Positions 36,247-50,200 of a stretch of DNA of 64,000 nt are shown here, piece after piece (position 1 is the first letter of the stretch; each line of letters begins with the position of its first letter). Below the pieces are notes generated by a model that was not told the DNA's origin, did no database searches, and was given only the letters and a program-made list of their open reading frames with translations. Source of the stretch: Rhea pennata. Its lineage: Eukaryota; Chordata; Aves; Rheiformes; Rheidae. Made by a program: the position numbers and the translations under genes. The stretch spans positions 64,178,422 through 64,242,421 of the forward strand of contig NC_084666.1 of NCBI RefSeq assembly GCF_028389875.1, read 5' to 3'.

Positions 36247-39200
36247 GCAATTATACAGAAGTTACAGGAATTTTAGACATACATATACAGCTTCAAACTA
36301 TCAAGATCAGTTTTTCTCCAGTTAAGACAACTGGAGGCAATCTCTTTAGTATAAACAGCAGGAGGATGTTTTACTAGGCACAGATGAAAAAAAAAAGTCA
36401 CAAATTTAAAATCACTTTGAAATAGAACAATACAGCTTTTTTGTAAGCATTTGCCTGAAATTCAGTGGCTTAACCATAATGATCACAAAAGTATGCGTCT
36501 ATAAATAACTTGAACAACTATTAGACAAATACAGCAAGAGACAACTGGTAAAAATGTAGCTAAAGACATTTTAAATCTGAATCTTAAGGAGAGTTCTGAG
36601 GTCTGAAATAAGCTAAGCTATTCTTTTTTTTTCTAGATGGAAAACATCAGTTATTACTTATTTTCTTTACATAAAAGTAACCTAGTCTTCACAGTACTTG
36701 AGAATTAACAAGATAAAGTTCTCTCCTTCCCTCCCTATGCAGTTAAAAGATTGGTTTCAGTGGCATATGGCTAATTCTAGGTTGTACAAAGATAAGTTTT
36801 CACGCTGAATTTGATCAGCATGGTCACCTGAAATTATGAAAAAACAAAGGTCTCATTTTGATAAAAATTAAACTTTGCTCTGAAATGTGATTACATGGAT
36901 GTTTCTACGTAACAGAAGTTATTGCAACATTAAAATCAAGGTTTTTCCAATTAATATTAAAATCAAAAAGCCTCTTTTTAAAGCATAAAAAGCAGCAGTA
37001 AAATATAACCTGAATAGTTTGTAATATTCTATATATGCCTAATAACTACATAATATAAGCTTTAGTACTCTGCTTTCCTCAGAAATGATTCTTCCCCAAC
37101 TCTAGTGTAACAAAAATGACCTTCTATTTACTTAAGCACTTAAACAGAATCTATTCCTCAAGCTGTTTTGGCCTACATTGAGTAATCAAAGAATTCGCTG
37201 ATTTAATTCAAGAGGAGGAAAAAAAAAAAAAAAAAACATGAAACAAGCAAACAGAAAACCACCGCCAGAACAACGTTTACCATTACAGGGCTTTAAAAAA
37301 AACAGTTCAAATTCAAATTAACTAATTTTTCTGTGAAGATAACCAAGTTACAAAATTAGGGCCCAAGCCAAAACATGAAGTTTTTAAATTTACAAAGTAA
37401 ACTCAAAACCAATATAATATTTTGTATTCAAACTTTATCTGAGCCTTTGAATCTTATCAGCACTTACACTGTTGACCAGTTATTATTACACATAGTTTTA
37501 TCCCATTCTCGAAGTATGGGCTGTGTTTCTGTATGCTTTATTTCAGTTTGTAGGCAACTTTTGGACTTTGTTTCCATAGGCACTTTATTCACAAAAAATG
37601 CTTTGTCATAAGTACATTCCAAATACTTGAAAGTTCTCTAATTAAGACTAGCACACTTACAAACATGTTTCTAACTGATAATAGATGCAGTAAAAATTTG
37701 CGCTCAGTGGTCCATTAGTCAAAACACATGTCACATGCTCACAAATATCTTTTCACAGGGCATTTATACATGCAACCATTTATTTCTGTTAATATTGCAC
37801 TTTCTGGTAAAGGAAAAAAGATAACCAATTTTCCCTGAAGGATGCATTAATTAAAATACACAGAAGTTGCATTTTGCTGTGGCTTGACTGTGCTACAGAT
37901 GACTTCCTATCTTTGGCTCTTCCAAATTCTCTCTTCTTAAAACAAGTCCTAAAAGTAGTAGGCACATGGTTCAGATTGCTGTTACTAGATTATCCATCTT
38001 CATTCAACAAAAACCCTGCCAGCTCAGCTTCCTAGATAGTGTGTTTATTTTAATGAAGCGATTCTAAACTGGGAATATTTTTTGCGCACAAACAGAAGTT
38101 CCATAAAATATTGTTTATTTCTCAAAATACTAAATGCAAATGATCCAATTATTCCAGTATTTGAAAAATAGTAGTTTACTGGTTGAAACCTTATGGTGTG
38201 ATTACTTTAGACCACAGCCAAATACATCGCTACTTTCCAGATGGTATTTTTGTACATACAGCCTGCTAGCCAATATGTATGCATACATGTTGACCATTAT
38301 GGATATTCATGTGTCCTGAAGCAGAAAGATTCCCTTGAACCAAAGGAGCATCATATATACTCCGAAGGTCACTGTGGCAGGATTTCCAAATATTACAGGC
38401 AGACATTTTTACAATTTTAAGTTGAAAAGTAAGGGACATTTAACAGCAACTAAAGGTTTTGCATCCTCTTGGAGATAAGATGTAGTTACTACTGCTAATA
38501 CTGCTGCCTTGAGAATGTCCTTATTTTAGCATAATTGAGAAGATCCCTCTTTTAAAAAGACTAGGAAGTGCAATGCCTTTCATTACATGCAGCAGAACAA
38601 AAAATGATCAAAAGAAAGTGAAAAAAAACAACAATTTCTGCAACAGAACACAAAACAGTTTCTTCTGGTGGGTGCTTGTGGAAGCTTAAAACAGAAAATT
38701 TGTGACTTTTCTGTTCTACAATCTAAACAATCTTAGTTTAAGGCACTTTCAAAAGTTCATGACCTAGAAGATCCAGTACTAGAAATAACATTCACAATTA
38801 GATCTCAAATAAGGTATCTGTTCAGCTTAGCTAAAAAAATAAGAGGTAATTTAGGAAAAAAAACTTCGCCTGACTACCAAGGCATTTTTTGAAGGAGTCA
38901 ATGTCCCACTCTGCTCTTTAAACATGGTTACTTGATTATCTTCCTTCACAAGTCTATTTTTCAAGACTTTCAGAAAAAAAAAAAAGGAAGAAAGAAACTA
39001 CATAAGTGTTTTGTTTGTTATGATTTTGTCCACTTCATGCACTCCTCTCTCTGGCTTCAATGATGATAAAACTAGAGAATTACTTACACACTCCCTCCCA
39101 ATGCCAACCACCACCACCCTCTCAATCAGTTATCTTATGCCATAATCCTACTCAATACCATCCTGCTATTTTAGACCAAATTTCAAATAGTTAGTTGTCC

Positions 39201-42200
39201 TTCCTAAGCACATAAGAAAATTAAGTCTTGGAGATCTAGTTTATTAAGTTAAAACTCATATACACACCTGATTTTTCCCGGCATTAAAAATTAATACTTA
39301 CTCTAATACATTGCAGATTTTTATATAGAATAGAAAATTTAAAGGGATGTATTTATACGGAAAGCATTTGAAACAGGCTGAAAGAGTAGAAATCTTGCTT
39401 TATTGAAAAGGTGCATCACAAAAAACTGCTCAATATTAAAGGGTGAGAAAAGAATACCAGCTCTGGATAAGAGATTAGCACCACATACGGACATAGGTTT
39501 TTGATTTTTGAAGATGTGTGGCCATGTAAGGTATCCAAAGTATTGCATTTGTTTAGTACATAGGCTGTCAAGAAAGAAGTTTCAACTTGTTTGTGCCAAC
39601 TGAGTAAACTGCATAGAATGAGTTTGATGTGCTTTTACCAAACGCATGGTCAGCAGTGCAAGTGATCAAGATAGCACCTTTCGAGATACAAGCTTAAGAT
39701 GCTCGTGTTATTGTGCAAGTGTTTTGCTTTTTAAACAGTTGAACATAGATTGCAACATCTTGCAAATTGCTACTGTAGCATCTCATGACAAACAGAAAAC
39801 CACAAAACTCAAGTTGTCATTCACTTAACTAAAAAGTCTGGCACATACTGAAAGTATCATAATACCCTGGAAGTTTTGCAACGCAAGAGCCTACTCTTAT
39901 CAACTCAGAACATTCTACATAAAGAGGAGGCCCAGTCTGCAAGCACTAGTAGAAGGTACAGCACAAGAGGTCTCAGTTAAGCAGTAGCATGCATTATTGT
40001 AGTGTCACACCATACAGTGTTTGCAGAACTGGACCCTAGACCTGTAAAAAGTTAATAACCATATATTAACTTATCATGCGAGCATTGTAGCATTAACATA
40101 TCTTATTACGATCAATAGTTCCTCACCATCAGCAAACAGCTTTTCTTGAGTAATTTTTCCTAGGTTGGAGTCTTATCTCCAATTAACATACAGAAGCACA
40201 GAAACAGCACTGCATTTGGGAGTGACATCCTGTATTGTTTTTAATGGAAGTCTTCAAATTTCTCCTCAAAGTCACATGGAAACAGTAAGAACCACAGCAA
40301 AATCATTATTTCATGTTTCGCTTGGTGTGACCCCAACCTTGCAAAACAGCCAATCATCTCATACATACTCTCCTGAATTAGTAAAATAAATAAGTGAAAT
40401 ACTGACATTTACAGAGCAAGAATTTCTCAAAGCAACTGATTCCTGATATATCACAGATACTAGAGATTTTGTACTTGAAAACAGTTTCAAGTTTCAAGTT
40501 GAATAAAGATGTGTCTAACTAGAACACCTTTTGCCTTGAGATTTGATAAGACCCTAAAATTAACGCTAGGTCATGTGCTCTTCTGCATCAATCTACTTAG
40601 AAGTCAGTTAATGGAAGTAGATGAAGGAAGAGGAGTCCAGACCAGCCCAAGTTAAAATATAGATGCACCATTTTGGGTGGCCACAACTATGAAAAAATAG
40701 AATGCAAACCCAGCATTTACAGAAGTAACAAGATAGAGATGACAAGTTACCCAAAATGGAAGACGAGTTGAAGCAAGCTTAGCAATACCCTTGAAGGCCA
40801 TACATACACTTCAATTGGTAGAGTTACCACAAATACAAAGGCAAATTCATCTTCCTGCTTAAGAATCTTAATACTCCTGCCTCCTCTAATTAAAAACAAA
40901 CATAAAAAGAGTATGTGTGAGTGTGGGGGGGAACACACTCATTTTAAGTGCTAATTACAAGCTTAAAGTGTAGCACCAGTTTACTATACTCTGAATTAGG
41001 ACACAGCTCTCAGATGACTGTTTTTTACCGTTGCCTGCCTTTTGCAATAGAAAGCTATTAGAAAAACTGAAATGATCTTCAATACACTTCCTAGCTTTCT
41101 ATTCCTATCTTTGACATTGGGTCCTCAATCTGAACGGCTCTCAATAGGACAAGGAAGATGGCGCAGCCTGTTATGTAGATTCCACTTTATCCTCCCATGA
41201 AATGGAGGAGCCTGACCACTGCATCCAATATTTTGTATGTATTGGAGACCCCTCCACACACACCCATAGTGCCTGGGTTCCTTGCTCAAGATGCCTCTAT
41301 TTGAGCTAGTTTGACAACTTTGCTTTTTTAGCCTTTGTTTAAAAACAGAAGCAGAGAACCCTACCCAAACCTCTCAAACATATTTCAAAATAATAGTATG
41401 TTGTGAAAATTAATCTCAATTGGCACACATAAGTTTCTCCTGTAATAAGTCTTTGAAGTTTTACAAATGCTAGCTGCCTACGAATATTATACAGAATTAA
41501 ATACAAAATCTGAAATTAACAGCACATATACATGGCTTATAATACATATTTCTGATAGAAGAAACTCATACATAGGGACTTAAAAAATCTTTTCACCTTA
41601 AGCACTACAGATTAAATGGATCTATTTTTTTCCCACCGATGTTTACTGAGAGTAAAACCAGTTGTGATCAACTATACAGCAAGTAAAAGACATAAAAATT
41701 CACTCCTCATATAGAGGAAGGGCAGGGTGAACCAATATAGCATCAATATTGTATAATCAAAAAAAAGGGGGGGCGGGACCATCACCAAATGTAATGGTAC
41801 AACATATTAACTTTGTTCACTATAGTATGACAAAGGCTGCCTGTAGCATGCAGCTGAACAGTCATTTGACTTTAGAAAGTCAGTCTAGTTCTTCCAGAAA
41901 CAGCTATCTTACTCTCTCCTACGTGGGCTGGAGCTTTAAGATAAACATTAGTCCGTAGCACACAACCACAAAAAATAAGCTTCTCATACTATCTGTTAAA
42001 TTTCAGGTGCTTCAGAAGTCAAGTTTTCACTGAAAACCAATCAAGACTTCATGTGATAATTGGGATAAAAAAAAAAAAAAAACAAGGTAAAAAAAAATCT
42101 TCAACAACAGGTAGTACTTAAGAGCCACAGAGGAACTGATCAATATCATTATTTAATTTTAATAGATCATGCAGGCACTTTGAGGGGTTTGTTAGGAAAG

Positions 42201-42662
42201 ATTATTTACTGAAGTATGAACTTTCCCCCCCAATATTTTGTAAGTTATCTATACCTAGCCTGAAATTCTTGCATATTGTGATCCAGGTAAGTAATATTTG
42301 AAGAAGTTGTAAAACCTTTGCAAGCCTCAGCCAGCAGAACAAGTTTTTATCACATTTAAGCATCACAGCAGTTCATTCTTGCATCAGAAACTGTTAGTGA
42401 CAGCTTGGAGGAAAGGCATATGAAAATTGGCTAATCACAGTTAAATAGTTAAAAATCTGCAAGTATCTCAATCTGAGTTTTAAACCAGAGGTTATTCATG
42501 AAAACCAATGGACTCCAGGTACGCAGGTGCACAGCTGTACTATAGAATGAAGCACTTAATATAGCTTGCTACCTTCCAGCCATGTTTTTTGCAGCACTAG
42601 CTAGTACACAGACAATTTAGTTCTACATTAACTGGAAGTTAGTATAGTTACAGGTCAGTTTT

Positions 42663-42667
<5 letters not shown>

Positions 42668-42709
<42 letters not shown>

Positions 42710-42725
42710 ACACACACACACACAC
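42668..42725. repeat. Poly-A (about 40) plus (CA)n
   Basis: A long uninterrupted A tract followed by about eight CA units. It could be a decayed retroposon tail but no retroposon body was recognised beside it. Confidence 0.9.
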
Positions 42726-45700
42726 CCCACTATCACCATCTATTCTAATGTTTTCATCTTCCTTCTTTTAAGTTCTAAAATAAAAGCCTTTGGCCTTCAC
42801 TCCCAGTGCCTTGGCAGAAATTTTGAAAGCTAGGAAGCAGCTTTTATATACTACGCTTATGATAACTTATAAACAAAATGATTTTAATGGCATATGGGGA
42901 CATTTACATGCACTTAAGCAGCAACATTCATCTGAATAGTGTCCAACAGAAGTATTTCTTTATGACCTCTTTTTCAGTAACTAATTTCGAGTCCTCAATG
43001 TGTTGAAGTATTATATCAGACACTATAAAATTGTAAGTATCCTACTTTATAGTGTAATTCTGATTGTGGGTTCATATATCAAGAAAAAAAATGGAGCTTT
43101 ACAGCTGTGAAATTAACCAGTAAAGCAACCAAATTCTAAATACTTGCTTAGTACATCTGATTAGTTTCAGAGTAATTAAAAACTATACGATCTAAGATGA
43201 GCTAGAATCAAAGTCATTTAAGTAAAAAAAAAAAAAAAAAAAAAATCCTTTTAAAGAAATGAGAAGACTTCGTCTTGCACTGCAATTAATGGATTTGATT
43301 TCTAGAATCACACTTCTTGTCCACTGAAAAGGACTTGCACATGCACCAAATAATTGATATAACTGTTCAGATACTCATGGTGGGAGAAATCAGAGTTCAA
43401 ACTTTCAGATTTTATGTAACTGGAAACCTTAGCTGTATTTTATCAGGAATATTCTCTCTCATCTTTTAAAATACATCCCAGTTATGTCTTTCACTGAGCT
43501 TTATTTCTCATTTATATGAAAGTAGTATCATCTTAACATATAAAGATTACTAAATGTTGATTTTTGTCCTTCTCCCCTCATTTTTTAGTAAGGGGGAAAC
43601 AAATCCAGTAATGCTTATAGTACTGCTTTTTTGCTATAACTGTAGCCGTCTTTCCAAGAAAACACAAATATTTAATACCATTTACAGCCACAGGGGAGTG
43701 CTAAGCACATACCATAAAAATTTAAGTGTACATTGGTTTCAAAGGTATGTTATTTTTTGAATTGGCTATTAAGCATCTGTAGTATAATCATGTAGCAGCA
43801 TTTTTCTTTAAATGTGCAAGTTAACCTTTTAAATCCATTTTTACATTTGAATTCAAGCAACCTTGGATTTAAGTGAGCCATTAAAGCAAGTGAGTGTGTG
43901 CTGGAAGAAGGGCTGGCTGAGAAGTTCCACATAAATGCTCTCCAGTAGAAAGAATGAAGATTTTATTTATGATCACAGTACAGGTGCAGTTTGTGACATC
44001 TGTAAGTAAGGATTATTATTGTAACTCTAAGAAAAATAATTACATTAACATACTGTAATAAAGTGGGCAGATACAGCCCAAATAAGAGCTTACAGTCAAA
44101 ATTGACCAGTACATTAAAGTGATTCTTATTTTCTCCTGGTTTCTATTTTATCCACTGCAATCCTTTTCCCTCTTCAGATAAAACCATGTTTTCAGCTTCA
44201 TAATGTTTAAATACAACAATTAGTATGTTCTTAATAGTTTTCATGTGCCAGCTGTAGTTTGTATTGAATAGTCTACTATAGAGTAAGCATTAGAAAAGGG
44301 CCTTACTTACCCCACTTCATCACCTTACACATAGGCTTAAGCAATCTTCAAACTCATCTATACTATTTAAGACAACAAGAACAAACTAAAGCTGTTGTGA
44401 TCATGTTCTTATCTACAGTATAGATAACTACACTATCTATACTTTCGCAACAGTGGAAAACTATGATTTTTGGTCACACATATACCCACACCTCTTTTTG
44501 AGGGTTTTGATACAATGGAGAAAGTTCAAGCACTTAAAGCAGGGCTGAGCCAGAACAAGAATTAAGTAGGTTGAGTTAAGTAGCTGACATTCGAACTACA
44601 ACAGAAGTTTCTACCAAGTTCAGAAGTAAAATGAAAGCTGACAGCATCCGATGGGAACAAAATATTACTTGGTTCCACTTCATCATTTCCATATTTTTTC
44701 TTCCAGAAGTAGGAATTTCAACTGTTAAAAAAAAAATTGAATGAGGAAACTATACTAATAGATTTAAAAAGCCCCATTGAGACACAGCAATGGTTATTTA
44801 ATTATCTAGGCTATCAAAGTGTTTATTATTTAGCTACCAGATGAAAACAACAATTTCAGATCCTTACTGGAATGCTTTTCACCATGTTAATTCAAGGCAA
44901 GCTTACCACTAATGAAATTCATCCATATTTTTAAGATATTATATTAGGAGTGGCTTAACACAACTATGTTTAAGATAACAAGGCCTACAATTCAGCCTGA
45001 AAAATACTATGCTCTGTGAAGTTGTACTGATGTTATAGCAAGTGTCTTGGGAGGCATATAGACAGACATTGTACTGATTCATTTGTAAGAGATGGAAAAA
45101 CTACTTTCATATAAATGTTTTGATGTTGGCTTTAAGCTGCTCAAGTTCTGCCAGGAACAATCAAATGAGAACTTGAGTATGTCTATACACCCACAACTTC
45201 CAGGGGCATGTTAAAAAAAACAAAAAACAAAAAACCCACAAAAGAAGCTCACTTTAAATAACAAAACCAAACATCAGTGTAACTACTTTCTTTTCTAAGT
45301 TTTACCAAGGATGTTTTGTAAGGAACATTTATTGTATTATACTTGATAATGCACAAAAGTGTTTGAAATGCACATTAATATTTTCATGTACAACTTACAG
45401 TAATTGATCCCCTTAACTGAAAAAACATTAATACTATATTGCATTTTATTACTTTAACTGGATTCTTTTTAAAAACAAGCTGTCATTATTTAATCTGCGT
45501 TCACATTTGCCACTCAGTTCAAGACACTTTAAAATAAGCAGCATTTCCTTTATATTAATATCACTTCAACTCTGTATGCATTTTTTCCTCTACTATCAAG
45601 TTTTACTGAAGATTTGGAAATAAAATAATTAACTGCAGAAATGAATACAGAACATGAACAAACAGTTAACATGGTATGCTAATTTTCTACTTCACTTCCC

Positions 45701-47016
45701 AACAATACAAAACAATAAAAACCCAACAACTAGGTAGCTGTTAATCTGCATTTTTGTTACATGTTTACACTATGGTAACTTTCTACATTCTCAACCAATA
45801 TGCTTATATAGCCATTCTAGTTGGACTAAAACCCTGGGAAAAAGGAAGTTGCACGCGAGTTAAATCAGTGTCATTTTATATGAAATTGTTTCAGGTGATA
45901 ATTAAAGAAATGCTTCTGTTGTATGTATTCACTTGTCACTTTGTTTTTAAATGAATCACAGAAGTGTGTGCCAAGAGGTTAAAAATGCAGAACTATGAAT
46001 CCCAATCACACTTTAAACATAGTTTCAGCAGGAGAGCACTACTGAAGTTAAAAAAGAAAAAAGCCCCACTTAGGACCTGGCCTTGCATTCCTCAAGCAGG
46101 TGAGATCTACAGGACTTCTGCCTGAATTAAGCACAGTCTGAACACTTCTCAGTTTAGTTCTGTTTAATGTGCTTAACTACACAGCAGTGTATGCATTTTT
46201 GTGCATACATACACATACACTGATAGGCACTGTATAGCTATACACAAGCCCAAACTGCAATTAAAGATTTAGACTTTGAAACTGTATCCTTTTTAAAAAT
46301 AAAATTTTAGGCTCCTTGAGCTCTCATGTTAGCAGCTATTCCTAATTTGCAAATTCACCAGGTAGCACAACAATTTAAATATAAAATTTAATAAAAATGT
46401 AAAAATTGGTATATAATAGAATACATGGGATTTGGTGGTGGTGGTAGTATTTTAGGGTCATAAGATATTCATTCCCATAAAGTGTAAAAAAAAAGTCAAG
46501 ACTCACTTCCAGCTGTACCAGTCATGCAAGGTCTTACCTTCATTAGCAAGAATAATGCAACAAAACGTTTCCCACCATTGTGTTATTTTCTGTTTATCTC
46601 AATACACAGATATTGTGCCTTTTTAATTAACATATTTTTGCCCTTATACTCCAGAACCCTGAAGATGAGATTTTAGGGTGCTTTTGTGGATGAGTGACAG
46701 TTAGTAATGGAAGTGTTGTGTTCTTTGGCACCTCTATCTCATTTGTAAAGCAAAGTCCTGCTCCATTTTTTCCTTAAGGAAAAATCCCATCAGTGGTGCA
46801 ATCTATTAGCACTGAAGAGCAGAATAGGCCTGTATAGTGTGGTGAATAGGAAAACATATGAAACGGCAATATATTTGTCTACAATTGCCTTTCCAATCAA
46901 TTGCACGGAAGTTTGGTCCACTTCTTCAGTTACAGTGTAGTCCTCTTGAGAACTTTGGTTACAGCATTAGTTTTGGTAAAAAATAGAGCAGATGCTTGCA
47001 GATGCTTTTCTTCTCT

Positions 47017-47220
47017 TCAGGTAGATTTTTCATTGTCCTCTCCTGTCTTCTGAACCCGTGAATACTTTTTGCATGAAGATTTGAAGCAGCTGGGAGGCCA
47101 AGATATCGGCCAGGAGAAGCTGCAAGGAACAGAGCCTTGCACGTTCTTCTCAAAGAAATAAAATATTGGATACCACCATGCTCGAGAGAGAAAGTTTGTC
47201 TGCGAAGAGACCTTTAAAGT
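47017..47220 (-). CDS. SGMS2: SGMS2 coding exon 5 (C-terminal tail, stop)
   Basis: It encodes residues 299-365 and TGA at 47019-47017: the final membrane-proximal segment WWYPIFYFFEKN and the Cys-rich cytosolic tail that is palmitoylated in the human protein. The acceptor is ATACAG before 47220. The last residues GEDNEKST match the family. Confidence 0.97.
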   Translation of the reverse strand, partial: TLKVSSQTNFLSRAWWYPIFYFFEKNVQGSVPCSFSWPISWPPSCFKSSCKKYSRVQKTGEDNEKST

Positions 47221-50200
47221 CTGTATTGGTACAGGTAGATAAGGAGGAAAAGGAAACAAAGACAAGGTAATCAGTTTAAAGCTTAATTTGACTAGACTAT
47301 AATCAATTAAGTTGAGGCATAAGGATGATTAACAGTTGCAATATTTTAATGTGCTTATGCAGAATAGGTATATTTAGCCTGGAAAACGTGGCAATATTGA
47401 AAGAGGGCATATCATAGTCCAAAAGTATGCTGATAACTGAACATCTTAAACACAATTAACAGGATACTTTGGAACTACATAATTTAAAGAGACAAAGCAC
47501 TCAAGTGTTTTGAATGCAAGTCCTCTCAGGCATGTGCCATGTCTAGTTGAAAACTAGGTTAAAATGGCTTGAGAGCTGACATGCTATGTTCCTACTCAAA
47601 AGTATACTTGAATCAACTGAAGTAGATACCTCTGAACAGATACTTTTAAGTGACACTTACAGCAGAGCTTCCACTAGAGTACTTAGTAATTTAAGTTGGA
47701 CAGAAATTTTATTACAATTTATTCACAATCTGAGATAGTTATGGTCTATTCTATAGAACAGCAATAAAACACTTAAGTATTTTAATGCCAAAATGCAGAA
47801 CTTTTTCTTGATTTGGGACTGTTAAGTCAGTTAGACGACCTTAAACTATAGCAGTCAAGCTCTTTGCCTAGTTTATTAAAACATGGATATGGAACATCTG
47901 TTTTTATTTCAATTTTAATAACTTTGGTGTTTTTGCAGAACTAACAAATGCAGGCTATATATTGATTATAGACATATTCAGTACTCACCTTTTCATTAGC
48001 CATTGAGTGGTACCACCAGAAGAGCCGTGTGGTAATAAAGTAAGCAATGACGACATCTACAGTGTAGTGTTCATGAGCAACAAGGATGCAAATTATACCA
48101 GCAGCACTCATCAGCCAACAGATTAAGTGATACCACCAGAAATGACGTGGTGAATCTGTCAAATGGGGAGGTGAAGGGAATCCACAGTAGGGTGGGAAAG
48201 AAAAAAAATAACTAAGGTTGCTAAATTTTGAAACAACTGGTTCACAAGCACACACAAGAGCTCTAGTTTTTGCAAAAACAACTACATTAACTTACTGAGG
48301 TCCTCTTATTTTGCAAAATGAGCCTAACATGAGTTTGCAGTTAGGTGGATAGCACCATGACCTGTTTTCTAGTCAAATTAAGTTTTCTAGTTAAGTCATA
48401 GGGTATGTGGAAAAGGGACAGAATGGCAGTAGGACATACACGCTGGTTATTTTGCTAGGTGCTTTGAGTCTCTGCTCTTTACAATCTGTTAACTTGTGTT
48501 CAGAAGTCAAATGTCTAGAATTTATGTAAGCTGAGCAGAGAGCGTGGGTTAAATGAGAAACTTATTGATTCCTAGGTTTTAACTAATTTACATGAGACCT
48601 CTGTGAGGCAGAATACAAAGTATTTGTACTCTTCAATTACAGATTAGCAAATGCAAGTGAAGCTATCCTTCAAAATTCATTTAAGCCACATCAGCAGCTA
48701 AGTCAGCCAGGCTCCCCTCACTTTTCCCATTGAAAAAGTGTCTTAGGTGTCACAGTGACCATTCATAACTTTTGACAGGCTACTGGGCTGTGTTTTACTC
48801 ACAGCAGGAAGCTCTGCCCCCGCCTTCCCCTCTGGCCCAATGGGCAGACTGACTTTTTACCAAATACAGGCAGACAAGTTACTGCTCTCAGCAAGCCTGC
48901 CCAGAACTAGTTTGAGGCACAAACTGTGGACTATAGAAGGACTTCAACTTCAGCAGAACTTCCAAAATAGTATATTCTTTCAAGCCTCCCCAAAACATTA
49001 TAGACAAGTCCACACTTACCAATTAAAAAAACAAACAAACAAAAAAAACCACACCCCACACAGAATCAAGAGACAAGTCACCTCAATAAGTCGATAAAAC
49101 TAGTCACAAACAAGAATAGTGAATTGCATTTCTAGCATTGGCACATCATTCTGGCAAAATACTAGGGTATGGAGAAAGGAAGAAAAATCTGCTCTGCACT
49201 TCTCTGGATAAACAATAAATGCATCAAAGGACAAAACAGAGAGGAACCAAGCAGAACCAAAAATCCACTAAACCAGAAATAAAAAACTACACATATATCT
49301 CATACTAAAGACAGACCTAACCGAAGAGCAGAAGAGAAAGCTAAAAGCAACCTCTAATTCAGAACAGTTATACAGCTTGAGTCCTTGCTCAGAGAACATT
49401 TTGCTAATTGTGCAAGAGATAGAAATGGGAAAACTATGTATTTGTCATTTACAGAGCAGCAATTATATTTCAGCAGAGTCCTGCTTTATATGGCAAACAC
49501 TTTGACAATTGCCTAAGAGGCCATTACAAGAGTTTGGAGGATAAAATTCTTCCAACTCCGTATCATAACAGGTACATGAATGATGAAACTTTCTCCCAAA
49601 ATACTCACTTATCTTTGTTTTTAAGTACTGAAGATAACGTGACCAGCATTAAACTGCAACAACATACACAAAACAAGGTAGACAACTGTATTATGCTACT
49701 TCCCTAATACTGTTCTGGTGATTCTGATAAATTACATATGTCATTCTCCTAGCAATGATCACTTAACAAGGATCTAGGCCTAGGAATCAGACTACAATCA
49801 ATTATCTTGAGTGTTTCAAAAAGTACATCTTGTATCAGCAGACACTTTTTTTGTGCATATGGCTAGCTAATTAATGAAGGCTTCAAGTCTTCATTAAGCA
49901 TGTATTTTTATATAGTTTTTAAGGTAGAATGTAGCACTGTAACAACTCTCTTCCTCAGCATTTTAATAAAGGAAGGCATTCCACTGATACAGACCAGTCT
50001 TATTTCTGTTTCAGTGAGATTTATACAGTCCCACAAACCAAACTAGCAATCGCATAGTTTGGGATGTGATCAGTAGGAGTAGATTCTAATTCCAAATATA
50101 TGAACTGGAAAAGAAATTCCCCACTCCTGCAGTCATGAACAGTCAAGCTCCAAGGGCAGAAGAGTTGCTTATCATATATCAGATTCAGAAGTGCTCAAAC

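Larger units (their letters stand above)
35301..47016 (-). other. SGMS2 3'UTR and SGMS2-CYP2U1 intergenic region
   Basis: About 11.7 kb without any recognisable coding exon on either strand and without an interspersed repeat I can name. It is AT-rich with many homopolymer A tracts (35576, 36159, 37220, 42063, 42668, 43224). The part next to 47016 must be SGMS2 3'UTR. Several AATAAA motifs on the sense strand are possible ends (for example 45328, 44822, 43962, 43500, 36241), and sequence alone does not choose among them. Confidence 0.7.
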
